DNA of 64,000 nucleotides from Thalassospira profundimaris (GCF_003326675.1 NZ_JPWF01000011.1:62001-126000); one strand, 5' to 3'. Positions 16,701 to 25,526 are shown, numbered from the stretch's first letter. Numbers and translations: made by a program. Notes: generated by a model not told the origin, from the letters alone.

Positions 16701-18219
16701 CAGCACGGTTGATCGCAAACTCTTCATTGATATCTGCATCGCCCAGCACCTTCATCATGGGAGCAGACAGAGCCAGATCGCGCACCGCAATATTCGAAAA
16801 ATCTTTTGATATCAGCGCATTAAGTGACAATTCCTGAACATCACCCAGAAAGGCCGCCAAATCGCCATCCTGCCATTCCGTGCCGGTTGTTGATGCCGCC
16901 AATTTGGCATCAAGCACATCACTGCCAGTCGCCTCCGGAATGCTGGCATCCAGCTTCACCTCGCCAATCGTCGAAACCGGGGTTTTCAGATTTTGCCCGC
17001 GAATGGCAAGCTCCACCCCGGGCATCGCAAGATCACCTGCGGCCGTGATCGAAAGCCCGACCTGCCCCCACGTCACCGCATCGTCCATAAGGGCGGACAT
17101 CGCAGGATCAATGGTACCATCAAGCTTTGCAACAATCTGATTTTCGGCAAGATCAAGATCGCCGGTCGCATTCAGGGACACGGCATCGGCCATGGCGAGT
17201 GTGACACGATCAAATGACAGCCGTTGCGTATCGGCATCAAAGGCACCACCAACGCCAAGATCAATTTTCTTGCGCAATGCGTCGGGCAATTCCCCGTTGA
17301 TCCGTTCAAAGGTTTCAAGCCCGCCATCAAGTGCAAAGCCCAAAACATCTAACGACAGTTGAATACCGATATCACTGGCAAGTGCGGCATAACCGTCGGC
17401 GGAAAGATCAAGTCGGCCCTTCCAGTTATCGGCAGGACCATCACCGGCAAGCCTGATCCGGACGTCGGTCGCGACATCGGGTTCCAGTCCGGCAAGGGTC
17501 ATGACAATCCCTTCACGGTCCAGTTCGCCGTCGATATCGGCTTTCAGGCGTTGTTCCGGCCCATCAAAATCGAGATCGACGACAAGCCGGTCAATTCCGC
17601 CATCCAGCGGATGAAGATCAATGGCCGCAACTGCCGACAAATTCGTACCGATTGCGGCCTTGGCATTTAACCCATACAAAAAACTTTTGCCTGATACCGG
17701 TTCGACCACGGCAATCTCGGAAAGTTCGACCGCATCAATTGCCACGGCAAGCGGCAAGGCAAAACCACCCCCTGCTTCTTCGGGGGTTTCTTCGACTTCA
17801 TCTTTGGATGTACCGTCAGGCAAAATGATTTTTGCCGATTGCAGGCCAACGCGATTGATGTGCAACTGACCGCCCAGCAACGCCAATGGCGACCAGTCAA
17901 ACTCAGCCTTGCCAAGCTCAAGATGCAACCCGTCAACGGGCTGATCCATCAAAAGGCTTTCAACCGCAAGACCGGTCCAAAGGCTTCCTTCAATCCGGCC
18001 AAGTGTAAACGTGCCATCAATGGCCTCTGAAACCGTGTCATTGATCAGCGGGGTGACTGCGCGCAACACCGGACCGGTTCCGGCAAGCGCAACAATCCCG
18101 GCCGCCACCAAGGCCACACCACCAACGCCATATGCCCCGTACCGGGCCCATCGCCATGCGGAACGGGGGTGTTTCAATTTGCCCTGCCTGTTGGTGGAAG
18201 GTTGTTCAGACGCGGTCAA
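13783..18219 (-). CDS. tamB: Translocation and assembly module protein TamB
   Basis: A protein of 1478 residues with one N-terminal membrane anchor near 30-48, then a long repetitive beta-rich region typical of AsmA/TamB-type bridging proteins. The C-terminal DUF490 domain contains RRLFVRGRGLDSEWGG, ITFAGGSPPDPMLDIKG and the ending GVQYRLDY. TamB spans the periplasm and, with TamA, supports outer-membrane protein insertion and possibly phospholipid transport. Its start overlaps the tamA stop by 4 bases, so the two are coupled. Confidence 0.95.
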   Translation of the reverse strand: MTASEQPSTNRQGKLKHPRSAWRWARYGAYGVGGVALVAAGIVALAGTGPVLRAVTPLINDTVSEAIDGTFTLGRIEGSLWTGLAVESLLMDQPVDGLHLELGKAEFDWSPLALLGGQLHINRVGLQSAKIILPDGTSKDEVEETPEEAGGGFALPLAVAIDAVELSEIAVVEPVSGKSFLYGLNAKAAIGTNLSAVAAIDLHPLDGGIDRLVVDLDFDGPEQRLKADIDGELDREGIVMTLAGLEPDVATDVRIRLAGDGPADNWKGRLDLSADGYAALASDIGIQLSLDVLGFALDGGLETFERINGELPDALRKKIDLGVGGAFDADTQRLSFDRVTLAMADAVSLNATGDLDLAENQIVAKLDGTIDPAMSALMDDAVTWGQVGLSITAAGDLAMPGVELAIRGQNLKTPVSTIGEVKLDASIPEATGSDVLDAKLAASTTGTEWQDGDLAAFLGDVQELSLNALISKDFSNIAVRDLALSAPMMKVLGDADINEEFAINRAGLNAVIADLAIFAPISGLDLGGQGSVALDNLTWSTTDGLKTDVKIATTETGFGIADLDRIVGASPVITGQVSLLPDLDLTVDLDALQTAMITGPVTVNITDEFGNLAVKGDLDVAPGTVPPDIGVSIAPAKLLINLDGDIAAPAGTFDLSIPTVEAGGQRFDKVALSTRMAWSDQAVLSLANNGRFTLGKHAYNLAANVRLPDDGLHVAGISLRGDFLKLSGDIVLPDYATPIKGRIALSNLDAEMLGDFGAPFSNGALSADVAFVPDGDRQTVTLAALANGLRLIGEADGNPEMIENIELSATVRDAFNAPDISANVKGRDIVYAPIALDDIALDIQGGLDALHVVLGSSGLYEGNVPVLADLVADIGLGDDITVTASKLDLALSDQAISLHRPLQFVMAANGSQSLDADLAVGTGKLVATMSQQAGQKSIAGDVSLDGVDLGPWGRIAGFDGLTGVANLTASLRETKGALPAAEVKGRITGITAKTVKNLEPFEMVLDLGLAKGTLNGTAKLGNAGIKVLSAEGTVPLAISVLQQNFSPDLSAPVSASVRMNGEIAEFWPYVPAPDHLVSGLIKLELDVAGTLDDIAWNGNVDLSDGHYENLSYGTILDDLTLRGDFDQNGLSIPSITATDGGNGTLDASIDLKMKDGGEAAYDVSTKLRNFALSRIDELQFWADVDTNVTGNQNGADIKSAVTVQRGEVDLTLALPESVPTIDVANLPGEAEKEQARKEAENDRGFAGNLDVKVDIPRRLFVRGRGLDSEWGGALEITGTTDEPIIVGQLAALRGQLDIIGKTFVIKDSKITFAGGSPPDPMLDIKGVYSTTDLEVTAGFEGPASDPELVLTSNPSLPDDEILSQVLFGKSQGSLSAVEAVQLASAVNELSGGGGGLDIVGSVRRFIGADVLQVGGGENGPEVKVGKYLADGVYVGTKAGSSPGSSGVEVEIEVTPNISVTSETTEIDSKAGVQYRLDY

Positions 18220-20264
18220 AATGCCTGCCCCAAACTGATGTAAAACTGGAAATCATCATCAATGTTTTCGCGCTTATCAAGCGGCACCGCGACATCAAAG
18301 CGCAGCGGTCCGACCCCGGTGTAATACCGGAACCCAAGTCCCGCTGCCCAAAGCAACGAAATATCTTCCGGTTCGCTTCGCGCATAGACATTGCCGCCTT
18401 CGACAAACGGAACGATGCCGAAACTTTCGGTCACACGGGCGCGGAATTCAAAGCCAAGCTCAAGCACCGAACGCCCGCCAAGCGGATCATGTTCATCATC
18501 AAGCGGCCCGACTTTTTGATATTCATACCCGCGGATGGAACCACCGCCCCCCGAATAATACCGTTTGTTTGATGGCAGGTTACCACGATCCTCACCAATG
18601 ATTGTGCCGGTGCGCGCACGGGCGGCAAACACGTAATCGCCTTCGTCATCAATCGAAAGATACTGCGACCCCGCTAGTGAGACCGAGGTAAAGCCGGTAT
18701 CCTTATCGGTCAGCGACATATAAGGTGACACATTGATTTCAAAACGCGTTCCCCTGGTCGGATCAAGCGGGTTGTCGGTATTGTCATGCCGCAAAATGCC
18801 GCGCAAACCGGCCAGATAGAATTCTTCATTCGGGGAATCTGATCCTGTCAGGTCTGAATATTCGGTCGTCACGCCGAATGTCGTTGACCAGTTCTCGCCA
18901 AGCGGGCGTTCAATCCCGACAAAGCTGTCAATCGTCGATCCCTTATAGGCATCCGTGTTGTTGTTTTTGGCATTTGCCTCGGCCAGAAGAGATTGCCTGC
19001 GCTCAAGGAATTGTGGTTTTTTAAACTCGGCACTCACCCCCTGTTCAAGGCTGGAAGCATCTGCCCCAAAGCGCAGTTTTTCGCCGCGCCCAAACAGATT
19101 GCGATGTTCCCAGAACGCATTGGCCCCCGGACCGTCAGCCGTCGAGAAATTAACCCCGCCACCGATCGACCGCATCTTGCGTTCAACCACATTGATCTCG
19201 ACCGGAATTTCACCATTTTCCTTTACCGGCCCCGCAACCTTGACGATGACACTGTCAAACAGGTTGGTCTGGGCCAGATCGCGGCGCGTTGCCCTGACCT
19301 GATCGGGGCTGTATTGCTCGCCCGGTTCCCAACTGCGGTAGCCGGCGATGAAATCCGGATCAACATCACTGGCACCGTTTACCGTCACATCACCAAATTC
19401 TGCCAGCGGACCAGTTTCAAATCCATATTTGATCGAGATGGTCTTTTCCGCGGTATCGGCCATGACAGTACGCTTGGTTGCCTTGACCAGCGGATAGCCC
19501 TGCGCCCGAAAGATATCGACGCCATATTGCTCGCCCAGAATGATTGGCTGCGCCGTCGCCCGCTGACCGATCTGCAAACGGGTTTTTTCGAGCTCCTCGT
19601 CCGACGCCGGGCGTTCAATCACCTTGTCCGGACGGGTGATTACAAGATCCACTGAAGAGATCAGATAAGGTGCGCCGGTATCAATCTGATATTTAAGAAC
19701 AAGTGGTGTCGGCCCATCAGCCTGTGCCACAATATCATCCCCGGCAGTACCGGCAGTCTCATCTTCACCCTGCTGATCTGATGCATCATCGGCCGACGCC
19801 GGGTCGCTTCTACCCTCGTCCGTTTCCGGTGTGGATTCTTCCTGAATATCAAAGGTGATCTGACCGTCATAAAACCCGCCGGAACGCAGAACGGCCTGAA
19901 AACGTTCAATGTCATCCTCGGCCCGGCGTTGCAATCCGGCACGCGACGCCGTCGGACGCGATTGTAACCGGCGTGCTGTGCTTACCGCTTCAAGGGCCGC
20001 AATCAGATCGCCTTCCTGTTCGTCAATGCCGGCAATTTCGACGCTATAAGGAATGGTTTCACGCAGGCCGTCCTGAATTTCGGTTTCATTTCCGCCAAAA
20101 CCCAAGCCAAGTCCAGCAAGCCCCTCGTCAGATGAACACGCACCAAGAATCGTTCCTGCCAACAAAAGCGGACCGATTGCCCCATATCGCCGATATGATC
20201 CAAGATTGCGAAGGATGTGGCTTTTCAAAAACGTCTTTTTCCTTGTACTTCGTGCCCTGTCCAA
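18216..20264 (-). CDS. tamA: Outer membrane assembly protein TamA (BamA/Omp85 family)
   Basis: A protein of 682 residues with N-terminal POTRA domains (about 60-330) and a C-terminal 16-strand Omp85 barrel with the lid-lock motif GGGGSIRGYEYQ and terminal segment LGQAF. The signal segment ends LLLAGTILGAC-SSDEG, a lipobox-like sequence that is unusual for TamA, and the mature part is acidic and Asp-rich near 130-170. The only upstream start in frame is TTG at 20264, with AAAGG 11 bases before it; a second TTG 12 codons in is an alternative. It forms an operon with tamB. Confidence 0.92.
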   Translation of the reverse strand: MDRARSTRKKTFLKSHILRNLGSYRRYGAIGPLLLAGTILGACSSDEGLAGLGLGFGGNETEIQDGLRETIPYSVEIAGIDEQEGDLIAALEAVSTARRLQSRPTASRAGLQRRAEDDIERFQAVLRSGGFYDGQITFDIQEESTPETDEGRSDPASADDASDQQGEDETAGTAGDDIVAQADGPTPLVLKYQIDTGAPYLISSVDLVITRPDKVIERPASDEELEKTRLQIGQRATAQPIILGEQYGVDIFRAQGYPLVKATKRTVMADTAEKTISIKYGFETGPLAEFGDVTVNGASDVDPDFIAGYRSWEPGEQYSPDQVRATRRDLAQTNLFDSVIVKVAGPVKENGEIPVEINVVERKMRSIGGGVNFSTADGPGANAFWEHRNLFGRGEKLRFGADASSLEQGVSAEFKKPQFLERRQSLLAEANAKNNNTDAYKGSTIDSFVGIERPLGENWSTTFGVTTEYSDLTGSDSPNEEFYLAGLRGILRHDNTDNPLDPTRGTRFEINVSPYMSLTDKDTGFTSVSLAGSQYLSIDDEGDYVFAARARTGTIIGEDRGNLPSNKRYYSGGGGSIRGYEYQKVGPLDDEHDPLGGRSVLELGFEFRARVTESFGIVPFVEGGNVYARSEPEDISLLWAAGLGFRYYTGVGPLRFDVAVPLDKRENIDDDFQFYISLGQAF

Positions 20265-20531
20265 CGGCTGAGAAACCTTTATGTTCCGCCATCAGTTTTG
20301 CCCGTGTTTTAATCATAGCTTCGCACAGGCAGAATTGTTGTTATTTTCAAAACAGCTATCTGATACAGCATATTTTTATTCGCCCCGCAGGTCGAGTGTC
20401 AGCTATGTCACATCCCATGAAAAAATGGCATGGCTGTGAACAATAATCGCACTTGTGAGCTTTTTGGTTTGAGCGTACCGGAAGTTGAGCGCAACATGTG
20501 CGCCACATCCCATCGCAGGAGGTCAATACTC

Positions 20532-22502
20532 GTGGCATCGACCCAGCCCAACACCGTCATTATTCGCAGTGCAGTTCGTTCCGACCTTGACGGGCTCTGC
20601 GCCCTTGAAACGGCCAATTTCCAAAGTGACCTGATTTCGCGCGCCTCTTTTTCCCGTTTCTTGCGACAGGCCTCTGCGCGTCTTCTGGTGGCCGATGCCG
20701 GTGATGCCGACAAACCGGCTGTGGTCGGATACGGATTGCTGTTGCTGTGCGCCAATGCGGATGTGGCCCGTATTTATTCGCTGGCAATTGCCCAGGAATG
20801 GCGCGGCAAAGGTTTGGGAACGCAACTTCTGGCCGGTCTTGAAACCCTTGCCATGGATGCCGGGTGCACGCGCATGCGTCTTGAAGTGCGCGTTCAAAAC
20901 GATACCGCACGCAATCTTTATGAACGGCACGGCTATCAAAAGGTCGCGGACCTTCCGGGCTATTACCAGGATGGCGAAGACGGCATTCGCCTTGAACATG
21001 CCCTTTATAACGGTCAAAGCGATGTAACGCCTGCGGTTGCCACCGGTGCACCATTGATCCTGGTCGACCGCCTGTCCGATCAGCGTTTTGCCGTATCGGG
21101 CGCACGCGTCATGCGGGTGCGTGATTATCTGGCACTTGATCACGGGGTGCGTAACCGCCGTGTGATCAACCTGTGCCAGTCCTATGAATATCTGTCACGC
21201 GGTTATTATTGCAGTCTTCTGGCCGCCGCCCGTGCCGAGCGCGTCATTCCCGAGGCCGATGTTCTTCTCGACCTTAACTGGAAGCGTCTTCAGAAAACCG
21301 CACGTTCGGAACTAAGCCCGCAGATCATTGATGCCCTTGCCAAATCCGGTCATGGCCCGGATCAGGCCCCGGATCATATTGATGTCTATTTCGGTCGCAC
21401 CGCGGACAAACGTTTCCGCCAGATCGCCGAACGGGCCTTTGATCAGTTCCGCTGCCCGATCCTGCGCCTGCACCTGAACAAGCAGGACCGCAAGATTTTA
21501 CGCGAAATCGAAGCCCCGTCCCTGGGCCAGCTTGATGACAGCAACCTTGCCGAATTTGAAGCAGCCCTTCGGGCCTATTTGCGCGGTCGTGTCCGTAAAC
21601 AGGGCAACGTTACCCCGCCCACCGCACTGGTTGCTATCCTGCATGACCCGGACGAGGTTTTGCCGCCTTCGGACAAGGAAGCATTGGCAAACTTTGTCCA
21701 GGCCGCATCCGATCTTGGTGCCAAGGCCGAACTGATTACCGCCAAGGATTTCCATCACCTTTCGGAATTTGACGCGCTTCTGATCCGCGAAACCACCGCC
21801 CTTGATCATCACACCTATCGCTTTGCCAAGCGTGCGGTAAAGGAAGGCATTCCGGTGATTGATGACCCGGACTCGATGCTGCGCTGTACCAACAAGGTCT
21901 ATCTGGCAGAACTTCTGCGCACCCATCGTATCCCGGCACCGAAAAGCGCGATATTCGACAAGCGCCGCATTGCCGAAATCGGCCAGCAATTCAGCTTCCC
22001 GTCGGTTCTAAAGGTGCCGGATGGCTGTTTTTCGCGCGGGGTGCGCAAGGTAAAATCGCCTGAACACCTTAACGAAGTTGCGACCGAGATGTTCAAGAAC
22101 TCGGAACTTCTGGTCATTCAGGAATATGTCGAAACGACCTTTGACTGGCGTATCGGGGTTCTGGGCGGCGAAGCCATCTTTGCCAGCCGCTATTTCATGG
22201 CACCGGGCCACTGGCAGATCGTCAAACATGAAGATGACGGCAAAAGCTTTGAGGAAGGCGGGTTTGAAACCCTGCCGGTCGAAGATGCCCCCGCCGATAT
22301 CGTATCAACCGCCCTTGCGGCTGCGCGCCTGATGGGTGATGGCCTTTATGGTGTGGATGTCAAGGAAACGCCGCACGGCCCGATGGTGATCGAGGTGAAT
22401 GACAACCCGAATGTCGATGCCGGGGTCGAGGACGTGGTTCTGGGCATGGATCTTTATCGTCGGATCATCGCCCATCTTCTCAGCAAGATAGCGCGCCCGT
22501 AG
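20532..22502 (+). CDS. GNAT-RLAN-RimK-like ATP-grasp fusion ligase
   Basis: A three-part protein of 656 residues. Residues 1-160 are a GNAT domain with acetyl-CoA loop RGKGLG at 91-96. Residues about 170-350 are a RimK-like ATP-grasp N-terminal region (RVINLCQSYEYLSRGYYCSL). Residues about 360-650 are an ATP-grasp domain ending in the metal-binding segment VIEVNDNPNVDAG. ATP-grasp ligases of the RimK type join amino acids or peptides by amide bonds. The GTG at 20532 is chosen because a consensus AGGAGG (20517-20522) stands 9 bases before it; an ATG at 20430 is in frame without such a site. It converges on the GNAT-C39 gene and shares its terminator. Confidence 0.88.
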   Translation: MASTQPNTVIIRSAVRSDLDGLCALETANFQSDLISRASFSRFLRQASARLLVADAGDADKPAVVGYGLLLLCANADVARIYSLAIAQEWRGKGLGTQLLAGLETLAMDAGCTRMRLEVRVQNDTARNLYERHGYQKVADLPGYYQDGEDGIRLEHALYNGQSDVTPAVATGAPLILVDRLSDQRFAVSGARVMRVRDYLALDHGVRNRRVINLCQSYEYLSRGYYCSLLAAARAERVIPEADVLLDLNWKRLQKTARSELSPQIIDALAKSGHGPDQAPDHIDVYFGRTADKRFRQIAERAFDQFRCPILRLHLNKQDRKILREIEAPSLGQLDDSNLAEFEAALRAYLRGRVRKQGNVTPPTALVAILHDPDEVLPPSDKEALANFVQAASDLGAKAELITAKDFHHLSEFDALLIRETTALDHHTYRFAKRAVKEGIPVIDDPDSMLRCTNKVYLAELLRTHRIPAPKSAIFDKRRIAEIGQQFSFPSVLKVPDGCFSRGVRKVKSPEHLNEVATEMFKNSELLVIQEYVETTFDWRIGVLGGEAIFASRYFMAPGHWQIVKHEDDGKSFEEGGFETLPVEDAPADIVSTALAAARLMGDGLYGVDVKETPHGPMVIEVNDNPNVDAGVEDVVLGMDLYRRIIAHLLSKIARP

Positions 22503-22521
22503 AAATTTCAACACGCAAACG

Positions 22522-22549
22522 AAAAGGCCGGGCTTCACCCGGCCTTTTT
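22522..22549. terminator. Bidirectional rho-independent terminator
   Basis: An 11-bp stem AAAAGGCCGGG / CCCGGCCTTTT with a 5-base loop lies between the convergent ATP-grasp and C39 genes. The stop of the C39 gene sits in the loop. Confidence 0.9.
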
Positions 22550-23674
22550 ATCTATGAAAACAGCAGCTTGCAGTTTGTCGCGCCCATAGCGCGCCATCAG
22601 ATCAAACTCGTTGCGCAGGATCGGCACCGACAGGCAGTCACTGCCCGTAAACGGTTCATGATCTTCGCCGATGTCAGGGTCGCTGACATAAACGAACCTG
22701 TCATCAAAGCCCGATACCACAACCCAATGCGGGATTTTGTCACCGTAAATGCGGTACTGGCTGATTAGAACCAGTGCCATTTTCCCCTGCTTGGCACGCT
22801 GTTCAATTTCTGCCACGCCAAACGGCCCGGATGTGACCGGAATACCGGCCTTTTGGGCCTGTGCGGCAAAATCATAATGCACCAGTTCGACCACTTCGCG
22901 GTTTTTGGGTTTGCGCACCGTATCGACAAAAAGCGGACCGTCACGGCTGCTCAGCACTTCGGCGTCAAAACCGCGCCGATTGGCGGCAAGCGCCAAGCCA
23001 AGCGGCCCGCACCCGCCATGCCCCGATGTCATGAAAACGGTGGTTGCTTCACGCCACAGGGCAATTTCAAGGCTGCGATCCAGTTCAAGTGATGCATCAA
23101 GTGCATTCATCGCCATCATCAGGGCCGCCGGGCCACAGGTGAATGGCAAGGTCTGGTGATAGAAATGGATCGGTGATGGCAGGGAAAGCGCATTGGGCAC
23201 CAATACCTTTTCCATGCGCAAGGCATTGGAATGATCCGGATAATAATCGGGATAAAGCGCAAATTCCCGATATCCGAGTTCACCAAACAGCGCAATCGCC
23301 CGACCATTTTTCTGACTGACTTCAAGACGCAGGATCGGCGCGCCAAAATCAAGGCTGGCTTCCTCGGCCCGCGTTACCAATTGGCAGCCAATTCCCTGCC
23401 CGCGCATGTCGGGCAATACAGCAAGTGAATATAGGCGCGCCAAAGCAACGTTGCGCCGAAAGATTACCAGCGCATAGCCAATCACAGTGCCATCATGGCA
23501 TGCAACATTCAGGCGGGCGGTTTCACTGCCGACGAAACGTTTAAACGCACGACGGTTCAGGCGATCGATTTCAAAGGACTGATTTTCAATTTCGCACAGC
23601 GCATCAATGTCGCCGGGCACAGCCAATCGAAAGGTAATATTGGCAGTTTCGAACGTCTTCGCAGTCACAGTCAC
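22535..23674 (-). CDS. GNAT / peptidase C39-like fusion protein
   Basis: A protein of 379 residues. The N-terminal GNAT domain (1-160) has RGQGIG at 91-96. The C39-type papain-like domain has catalytic Cys in FTCGPAALMM (Cys about 180), His in PHWVVVSGFDD and the following Asp in YVSDPD. No signal peptide is seen, so it is probably cytoplasmic. Its GNAT domain is visibly related to that of the facing ATP-grasp gene (RLYSLAVLPDMRGQGIG against RIYSLAIAQEWRGKGLG). It starts with GTG at 23674 with no strong ribosome site, so the exact start is uncertain. Confidence 0.86.
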   Translation of the reverse strand: MTVTAKTFETANITFRLAVPGDIDALCEIENQSFEIDRLNRRAFKRFVGSETARLNVACHDGTVIGYALVIFRRNVALARLYSLAVLPDMRGQGIGCQLVTRAEEASLDFGAPILRLEVSQKNGRAIALFGELGYREFALYPDYYPDHSNALRMEKVLVPNALSLPSPIHFYHQTLPFTCGPAALMMAMNALDASLELDRSLEIALWREATTVFMTSGHGGCGPLGLALAANRRGFDAEVLSSRDGPLFVDTVRKPKNREVVELVHYDFAAQAQKAGIPVTSGPFGVAEIEQRAKQGKMALVLISQYRIYGDKIPHWVVVSGFDDRFVYVSDPDIGEDHEPFTGSDCLSVPILRNEFDLMARYGRDKLQAAVFIDKKAG

Positions 23675-23826
23675 ACTCGCACCAAAACCAGGAAACAGAC
23701 ATATGGTCTTGAACCATCATGTCATATCGCCACGATTTGTTAAAAATCGATAGTGCAATTTTGGCAGGCGTGCCGCGCGATTATACGATGGGGCAAATTC
23801 ACCCCATCGCACAAACACATTCGGGA

Positions 23827-24276
23827 TCAGGCACGTGCAGCAATACGCGGCATCAAGGGTGACATGTCATAACCGGCATCGGATGCCGATTTGATAATGT
23901 CCTGTACCGGCATATTTCCCGCATTTGCCAGCGACCAAAGGATCGTGCATCGGGTGCCGGTCCGGCAATAGGCATAGATCGGCTTGGCGGCTTCGGCCAG
24001 ATTGGCAGCAAATGCGTCGGCATCTGCATCGGTCACATTGCCGCTGACCACCGGCTGGAAGATTGCCTTGATGCCTGCGGCTTCGGCCTTGGCGGAAATC
24101 TCGGCAAAGGAAGGCTGCCCCGGGTCTTCATCGTCCGGGCGGTTACAGATAATGGTTTTGTAACCGGCCTTGGCAATCTCGTCGATGGCATCAAGGGGCA
24201 ATTGCGGGGATACCGTCAGGTCGTCGCTCAGGCGTTTCATTTTTTCTGTTCCGTTATTCATTGCCGATGGTGTCAT
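23827..24276 (-). CDS. TIGR01244/DUF442 family phosphatase- or sulfurtransferase-like protein
   Basis: A protein of 149 residues with the dual-specificity-phosphatase-like core. It has VSPQLPLDAIDEIAKAGYKTIICNRPDDE and an active-site loop YCRTGTRC near 103-110 with Cys followed by Arg. In bacteria this domain is often fused or linked to rhodanese/ETHE1-type sulfur enzymes. The ATG at 24276 follows GGGGAG; a shorter start at 24240 is possible. A DUF2892 membrane protein follows upstream, a pairing seen in sulfide-responsive loci, but the link is inference. Confidence 0.82.
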   Translation of the reverse strand: MTPSAMNNGTEKMKRLSDDLTVSPQLPLDAIDEIAKAGYKTIICNRPDDEDPGQPSFAEISAKAEAAGIKAIFQPVVSGNVTDADADAFAANLAEAAKPIYAYCRTGTRCTILWSLANAGNMPVQDIIKSASDAGYDMSPLMPRIAARA

Positions 24277-24395
24277 TACATGCTCCCCGCCAAAGCGGGC
24301 ACGTCGCGGACACCGTAAAAGATATCGATGACACTATAACGTGCCGACGGCAACAGCTCGAACAGAAATTGCTGCGCAGGACTACGGACAATGAT

Positions 24396-24617
24396 CTATT
24401 TCGAGATCGGACAGGTCCGCAATCCCAGCAACATATAAAGCGGGCAAAACCGCATGGCCGCCGTCACCAGCATCACCACACCAGCCGCAATCATCACCCA
24501 GCCATAAGCCCCAAATGCCATGCCGCCTTCCGGGGATGCCATAACAAATGGCAGCGCCAGCAAGACAACACCGGCACAGGCACGCAAGATCCGATCAATC
24601 ATTCCGACATTGGCCAT
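24396..24617 (-). CDS. DUF2892 (YgaP-like) inner-membrane protein
   Basis: A protein of 73 residues with the hallmark N-terminus NVGMIDRILRACAGVVLLA and two hydrophobic segments, ending in CPLYMLLGLRTCPISK with two cysteines typical of the family. Strong AAGGAGG precedes the ATG at 24617; longer frames lack one. In other bacteria the domain is fused to rhodanese (YgaP). Its role is not established. Confidence 0.88.
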   Translation of the reverse strand: MANVGMIDRILRACAGVVLLALPFVMASPEGGMAFGAYGWVMIAAGVVMLVTAAMRFCPLYMLLGLRTCPISK

Positions 24618-24659
24618 AACAACCTCCTTGGGAACCAATAAGCAATAATAAACCAATAT

Positions 24660-24675
24660 ATTAATATGCATTAAT
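24660..24675. promoter_or_regulatory. A+T-rich dyad upstream of the DUF2892 gene
   Basis: ATTAAT-ATGC-ATTAAT is an imperfect palindrome in a short A+T-rich stretch about 45 bases upstream of the DUF2892 start. It could be an ArsR-type (for example BigR-like) operator. No such regulator is present in the window, so this is tentative. Confidence 0.35.
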
Positions 24676-24800
24676 TTACATTGATAAGCATCAATCGCCC
24701 TGCCCGGTTTGCGCGATATCATTATCGCCCATCACCGCACTTGCCCCTGTTTCGCCGTCATGCCACAAGAAGGAAAATCAAAGCCTTAAGGAAATGTCCC

Positions 24801-25526
24801 ATGTCTGATCAAATTGCCAGTATCACCATCGATTTCCCCGAATGGAAACAAGCCAATCCGGATGGCGTCTTTTCAGACTGGCTGAAGGCATCTGTTGCCG
24901 ATGACTGGCACCGCGTTACCCATCATCCCTTCACCGATGCCTGGGGTCAGGCCGCTGTACCTGCGCGTAATCTTGCTGACTACCTTATTCAGGATCACCG
25001 TTTCCTTGACCGTTTTGTCGCCCTTTTGGCAGCAGCCGTTTCGCGCGCCCCGAACCTGAAGGACCGTATTCCCGGCTGTCAGTTTCTGGCCTTGGTTACC
25101 GGCGAAGAAAACACCTATTTCGAACGGTCCTTTGTCGCCCTTGGCGTTACCGAGGCAGAACGCAATGATCAGCCCGACTGGCCCGCAACTGTATCCTTCA
25201 AACAATTGATGGCAGATGCCGCCAACGGCAACAGTTATGCCGAGATGCTGGCGGTCCTGGCCGTTGCCGAGGGGACGTATCTTGGCTGGGCGGATCGGGT
25301 AAATCGCGCGGTTGCTGTTCGCCCCAAAGATTTCTGGTATTATGAATGGCTTGATCTGCATATCGGCGACTATTTTGAAAGTGTGGTCGCCTATTTGAAT
25401 GGTCAGCTTGATCTGGTCGGCCCCACCCTGTCAGACAGCGAACGTCAAAGCTGTTTGTCATTCTTCCGCCGTGCAACAGAACTTGAAATTCAGTTCTTTG
25501 ACGCCGCTTGGGATTTACCTGCATGA
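24801..25526 (+). CDS. TenA/thiaminase-II-like protein
   Basis: A helical-bundle protein of 241 residues. The pattern around HHPFTDAWGQ, YLIQDHRFLDRFV and ATELEIQFFDAAW matches the TenA/TENA-THI-4 family, including the C-terminal E-x-x-F-x-D-A-A-W. Family members hydrolyse aminopyrimidine thiamin breakdown products or have unknown roles. The ATG at 24801 follows AAGGAAA. Its stop overlaps the next GNAT start (ATGA), so the two are coupled. No thi genes are nearby, which leaves the thiamin assignment open. Confidence 0.85.
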   Translation: MSDQIASITIDFPEWKQANPDGVFSDWLKASVADDWHRVTHHPFTDAWGQAAVPARNLADYLIQDHRFLDRFVALLAAAVSRAPNLKDRIPGCQFLALVTGEENTYFERSFVALGVTEAERNDQPDWPATVSFKQLMADAANGNSYAEMLAVLAVAEGTYLGWADRVNRAVAVRPKDFWYYEWLDLHIGDYFESVVAYLNGQLDLVGPTLSDSERQSCLSFFRRATELEIQFFDAAWDLPA

